A stretch of 9,384 nt of DNA from Candidatus Cloacimonadota bacterium (GTDB lineage: Bacteria; Cloacimonadota; Cloacimonadia; Cloacimonadales; Cloacimonadaceae). A program made the position numbers and the translations under genes. Location of the stretch: contig VGPI01000073.1 of the NCBI GenBank assembly GCA_016875595.1, positions 1 to 9,384 on the forward strand. The letters are read 5' to 3'. Of the stretch, positions 6,272 through 9,384 are shown one piece after another; position 1 is the first letter of the stretch; the number at the start of each line of letters is the position of its first letter. The notes below the pieces were generated by a model. The model did no database searches and was not told where the DNA came from. It was given only the letters and a program-made list of their open reading frames with translations.

Positions 6272-8521
6272 TTAACATTTCGTCCAACCGCACTGGGGGC
6301 ACTTGAGGCATCCTTCCAGGTGCTCAATGGATGATCCGCACTCAGGGCACAGGGCTTGGCAGGGACGTTTGTTTTCATTGGTCATTGGCTCATCGTCGTA
6401 GATGAAACTCACTGGTGCGGGGTTACTATTCTGGTAATCGGAGAGATAATTCTCCAATACCTGAGCCACTGCATCTCCACAAGAAGTAACCAGTTTCCCT
6501 TTGTTCCACATCGGTGATTGACATCTGATTCCTTTTAACTGGCGAATGATTGACTCTATGAGGATATTGGATCGCAAGGATAAGGATGCCAGGCGTGCGA
6601 TCGCTTCCAATTGGGCTGAAGCACAACCGCCTACTTTGCCCATTTGGACGAATACTTCACAAGCACCATGCTCGTCGCTATTGACCGTCACATACATGTG
6701 CCCACACCCTGTTTCCATCTTTTGGGTGACTCCGTGGGTGACTGCGGGGCGTTTGCGTGGCATGACCCGGACCTCAGGCGAGATCTGAGTCGATGCAGTG
6801 ATTCCAATATTCAGGACCTGATTATCACGACTGCCATCGCGGTAAACTGTGATCCCTTTACAGCCGGTTTGATATGCCATCTCAAAAGCGGTGCGAATCT
6901 CTTCCAGCGTTGCATCCCGATGGAAATTGATGGTCTTGCTCACTGCATTGTCGGTATATTGTTGAAATGCTGCCTGCATACCGATATGCCATTCAGGACT
7001 GATGTCGTGAGCGGTCTGAAACACCTGTTTGATATCATCCGGAATTTTATCATTATGTTGGATCGAACCGTGAGCCGCTACCTCCTGGAGGAGTTCCTCA
7101 CTGTATAATCCGTGTTTCTGTAAGGCTGCTGCGAACCACTTATTGACGTAGAGCAGATTTTCACCGTCCAGAACTCTTTTTACATAGACCAATGAAAACT
7201 GGGGCTCAATACCACTTGATGTGTCAGCGATCATGCTGATGGTTCCAGTCGGAGCTATTGTGGTGACAGTGGCATTTCGTATGCCTTTGACTGATATCTC
7301 TTTGATCAAGCATGACCAATTCAAAGAACCCGTTCTTTGTAAGGCCTCTTTGGAGTAAATACTATTCTCAAAGTTTGGAAATGCTCCGATCACTGAAGCC
7401 AGTTCCAGGGATCGTTGCTTAGCCTCAAAATCGATGAACTCCATGATTTTCCCGGCCAAAACAAAGGCGACCTCACTACAGTATGGAATTGATAACTGAT
7501 AAAGCAGATCAGCCCAGCCCATGATACCCAGGCCGATCTTTCTATTGCCCCTTGCCATGATGGCGATCCGATCAAGCGGAAATCTGGAACGATCGATCAC
7601 ATCATCGAGGAAATCAACACTTTCTCTAACCGTTTGTCGTAATAGCTCCCAATCAATTTCATTGTCTTTGATCATCACTGACAGGTTTATCGATCCCAGA
7701 TTACATGCCTCATACGGTAATAGGGGCTGCTCGCCACATGGATTGGTGGACTCGATAACTCCCAGTTCAGGAGTTGGATTGGCTTGATTAATCCGGTCAA
7801 TAAAGATAACCCCTGGTTCGCCATTGCGATGTGCCATTTCCACTATCAGTTCAAAGATGGTTCTCGCTTTGGTAACCTGCTTAACTTGCCCGTCATAGGG
7901 AGATATGAGTTGAAAATCAGCATCAGACCTGACCGCGTCCATGAATTCATCGGTTAGAGCCACACTGATATTAAAATTGGTTAGTTCATTGATGTTTTCT
8001 TTGCAGGTAATGAATTCAAATATCTGTGGATGGTTCACGTTAATCAACGCCATATTGGCACCTCTGCGGGTACCCCCCTGTTTGACGGCATCAGTAGCAG
8101 CATTATATACTTTTAGGAAGGAGATTGGACCGCTGGATACGCCATTGGTGGACCTAACACGGGAATTTGCCTCTCTTAACCGGCTAAAGGAAAAACCTGT
8201 ACCACCACCACTTTTGTGGATCAAAGCCGCATTTTTTACAGTTTCGAAGATGCTGTCCATACTATCTTCGATCGGTAGAACAAAGCATGCGGATAATTGT
8301 TGAAGATCACTGCCGGCATTCATTAATGTTGGTGAGTTAGGTAAGAAATAGCCCTCATCCATTAACCTGTAATAACGTTTATACTTACTTTCATCACCGT
8401 TACTAATATTATTGGCAATCCGATGGATCATTGCTTGCCAATCCTCGATCACATCTCCGTTTTCGTTGCGCTTGAAATAGCGTTTTTCCAGTACTTTTTT
8501 GGCATTATCGGTCAGTATCAT
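6272..8521 (-). CDS. nrdJ: Class II (adenosylcobalamin-dependent) ribonucleoside-diphosphate reductase
   Basis: The 749-residue enzyme reduces ribonucleotides to deoxyribonucleotides using a thiyl radical generated from adenosylcobalamin, so it needs neither oxygen nor a small subunit. Visible landmarks in order: NSPTLMNAG at 62-70; redox Cys79 in LSACFVLP; KSGGGTGFSFSRLR at 103-116; GGTRRGANM at 149-157; the active-site NPCGE at 260-264 with thiyl Cys262 and Glu264; the second redox Cys273, 11 residues later; and APTGTIS at 423-429. A TSCPD domain follows at about 600-690, and a cysteine-rich tail ends in CPQCGWTKC, with cysteines at 721, 725, 728, 738, 741, 744 and 749. Such tails bind zinc and relay electrons to the active site. 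There is no N-terminal ATP-cone, so the overall-activity allosteric site is absent. The start codon overlaps the kce stop in ATGA, with a weak GAGG about 11 bases upstream. The family identification is very secure. Confidence 0.97.
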   Translation of the reverse strand: MILTDNAKKVLEKRYFKRNENGDVIEDWQAMIHRIANNISNGDESKYKRYYRLMDEGYFLPNSPTLMNAGSDLQQLSACFVLPIEDSMDSIFETVKNAALIHKSGGGTGFSFSRLREANSRVRSTNGVSSGPISFLKVYNAATDAVKQGGTRRGANMALINVNHPQIFEFITCKENINELTNFNISVALTDEFMDAVRSDADFQLISPYDGQVKQVTKARTIFELIVEMAHRNGEPGVIFIDRINQANPTPELGVIESTNPCGEQPLLPYEACNLGSINLSVMIKDNEIDWELLRQTVRESVDFLDDVIDRSRFPLDRIAIMARGNRKIGLGIMGWADLLYQLSIPYCSEVAFVLAGKIMEFIDFEAKQRSLELASVIGAFPNFENSIYSKEALQRTGSLNWSCLIKEISVKGIRNATVTTIAPTGTISMIADTSSGIEPQFSLVYVKRVLDGENLLYVNKWFAAALQKHGLYSEELLQEVAAHGSIQHNDKIPDDIKQVFQTAHDISPEWHIGMQAAFQQYTDNAVSKTINFHRDATLEEIRTAFEMAYQTGCKGITVYRDGSRDNQVLNIGITASTQISPEVRVMPRKRPAVTHGVTQKMETGCGHMYVTVNSDEHGACEVFVQMGKVGGCASAQLEAIARLASLSLRSNILIESIIRQLKGIRCQSPMWNKGKLVTSCGDAVAQVLENYLSDYQNSNPAPVSFIYDDEPMTNENKRPCQALCPECGSSIEHLEGCLKCPQCGWTKC

Positions 8522-9360
8522 AGGCTTTCAGTCCTCGGAAGTCCTAAGAGCTGTCGGGTCTGATCAAGATCAGCAAGCGGACGCCCGATCTCATGGGCAA
8601 TACGGGCAATTCGGGCAACTAATTGAGCATTGGATTCAGCAACGGCGTTCTTATGATAATAGATGTTATCTTCAAAACCAACTCTGATATGTCCCCCCGT
8701 TACCAATGCCACCATCGAAACCGGGATATGCCATCTGCCGATGCCGGCAACAGCCCAAGTGGCAGCAGGGATTTCATCTTTGAAATGGTCGATCATATAC
8801 ATGACGTTACGCGGTTTTCCACTCATACCTCCGGGAACTCCTAAAACAAACTGCACGTGCAGCGGGCTATGAGTGATGTAACCATTTTTAACTAAATGGC
8901 ACACAACATCGATCATGCCAGATTCATAAACCTCGATTTCCGGAACGACGTTGTATTTCTTGAATGCCTCCGCCAGACGGATAATATCTTTGGGGTGGTT
9001 GATGAAAATGTCATCACCAAAATTCAGGGTTCCGGCATTCAAAGTGCCCATATCGGGTTTGAGTTGTAAAGGAGCGATTCTTTTCTCGAAGTCTTCACCA
9101 ATGGCGCCACCGGTGCTGATCTGAATGATGATCCCGGGAACGGCGGAGCGGATGGCGTTAATCGAATCTGCAAAACGCTCCAGACGTTGGGTCGGACTAC
9201 CATCATCTTCACGCACGTGCAGATGGATCACCCGGGCTCCAGCAACGTAACAATCTCTGGCTGCTTGTGCCTGGTCTTCCGGTGTGATCGGCAGATTTGG
9301 CTGTTCCTTACGGTTTGTCTCCGCTCCGGTGATGGCTGCGGTTATGATCAATGGATCCAT
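8518..9360 (-). CDS. kce: 3-keto-5-aminohexanoate cleavage enzyme (BKACE/DUF849 family)
   Basis: Kce condenses 3-keto-5-aminohexanoate with acetyl-CoA to give acetoacetate and 3-aminobutyryl-CoA in the anaerobic fermentation of lysine. The 280-residue product is a TIM-barrel BKACE enzyme with the zinc ligands His46 and His48 (VIHLHVRE) and Glu230, plus Glu14, Ser82, Thr106, Glu143, Arg226 and Asp231 in the active site. From memory these are the same residue numbers as in the structurally studied enzyme of Candidatus Cloacimonas acidaminovorans, and the sequence looks close to it throughout. The BKACE family also contains enzymes acting on other beta-keto acids; the residue match makes lysine fermentation the best assignment here. 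The ATG at 9360 has GAGG five bases upstream. The gene ends in an ATGA overlap with nrdJ. Companion lysine genes (kamA, kamD, kamE, kdd, kal) are not visible and may lie beyond the right edge or elsewhere. Confidence 0.93.
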   Translation of the reverse strand: MDPLIITAAITGAETNRKEQPNLPITPEDQAQAARDCYVAGARVIHLHVREDDGSPTQRLERFADSINAIRSAVPGIIIQISTGGAIGEDFEKRIAPLQLKPDMGTLNAGTLNFGDDIFINHPKDIIRLAEAFKKYNVVPEIEVYESGMIDVVCHLVKNGYITHSPLHVQFVLGVPGGMSGKPRNVMYMIDHFKDEIPAATWAVAGIGRWHIPVSMVALVTGGHIRVGFEDNIYYHKNAVAESNAQLVARIARIAHEIGRPLADLDQTRQLLGLPRTESL

Positions 9361-9365
9361 ATTTT

Positions 9366-9369
9366 CCTC
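9366..9369 (-). promoter_or_regulatory. Ribosome binding site of kce
   Basis: The minus strand reads GAGG, then AAAAT, then the kce ATG. The spacing of five bases and the match to the anti-Shine-Dalgarno sequence are good. A TAA triplet directly precedes it (9370-9372). It could be the stop of a gene lying to the right, but only four codons upstream of it are in the window, too few to tell. Confidence 0.65.
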
Positions 9370-9384
9370 TTAATCTACGTTCTT

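Noticed and set aside
9370..9384. End of another minus-strand gene (four codons and TAA) before kce
   Set aside because: Position fits an operon neighbour, but four codons are too few to support a gene call.

Overview
The window carries one uninterrupted series of genes, all on the minus strand, so transcription runs from the right end to the left end. Seven complete genes and the beginning of an eighth fill almost all of it. No tRNA, rRNA, CRISPR array, insertion sequence or long repeat was seen. The best taxonomic clue is the first gene. Its product is a 3-keto-5-aminohexanoate cleavage enzyme (Kce) of lysine fermentation, and its active-site residues fall at the same residue numbers as I remember for the enzyme from Candidatus Cloacimonas acidaminovorans. 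Together with an adenosylcobalamin-dependent (oxygen-independent) ribonucleotide reductase and a 2-hydroxyacyl-CoA dehydratase-type activator, this suggests a strictly anaerobic, amino-acid-fermenting bacterium, plausibly of the Cloacimonadota. That placement is inference from recalled family knowledge, not from a search.

Order in the direction of transcription: kce (9360-8518); nrdJ, class II ribonucleotide reductase (8521-6272); a zinc-ribbon protein with several membrane segments (6212-5400); apbE, FAD:protein FMN transferase (5387-4392); folE2, GTP cyclohydrolase I type 2 (4399-3614); a double-length M16 zinc peptidase (3614-948); a BadF/HgdC-type ATPase with a [4Fe-4S] cluster (946-170); and the first 47 codons of a PHP-domain phosphoesterase (143 to beyond the left edge).

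The genes are tightly packed. kce/nrdJ share ATGA, apbE/folE2 overlap by 8 bases, folE2/M16 share one base in TGATG, and M16 and the ATPase are one base apart. The only gap above 30 bases is the 59 bases between nrdJ and the zinc-ribbon gene, which hold a small inverted repeat. The layout indicates one or two polycistronic transcripts with translational coupling.

The functions are mixed: lysine catabolism, deoxynucleotide synthesis, flavinylation, folate or queuosine precursor synthesis, proteolysis and radical-enzyme activation. I do not see a clearly new biological system. The points most worth a second look are the kce-nrdJ coupling, an ApbE that has lost its usual Gly-Gly loop, the activator ATPase without its dehydratase, and the unidentified zinc-ribbon membrane protein.
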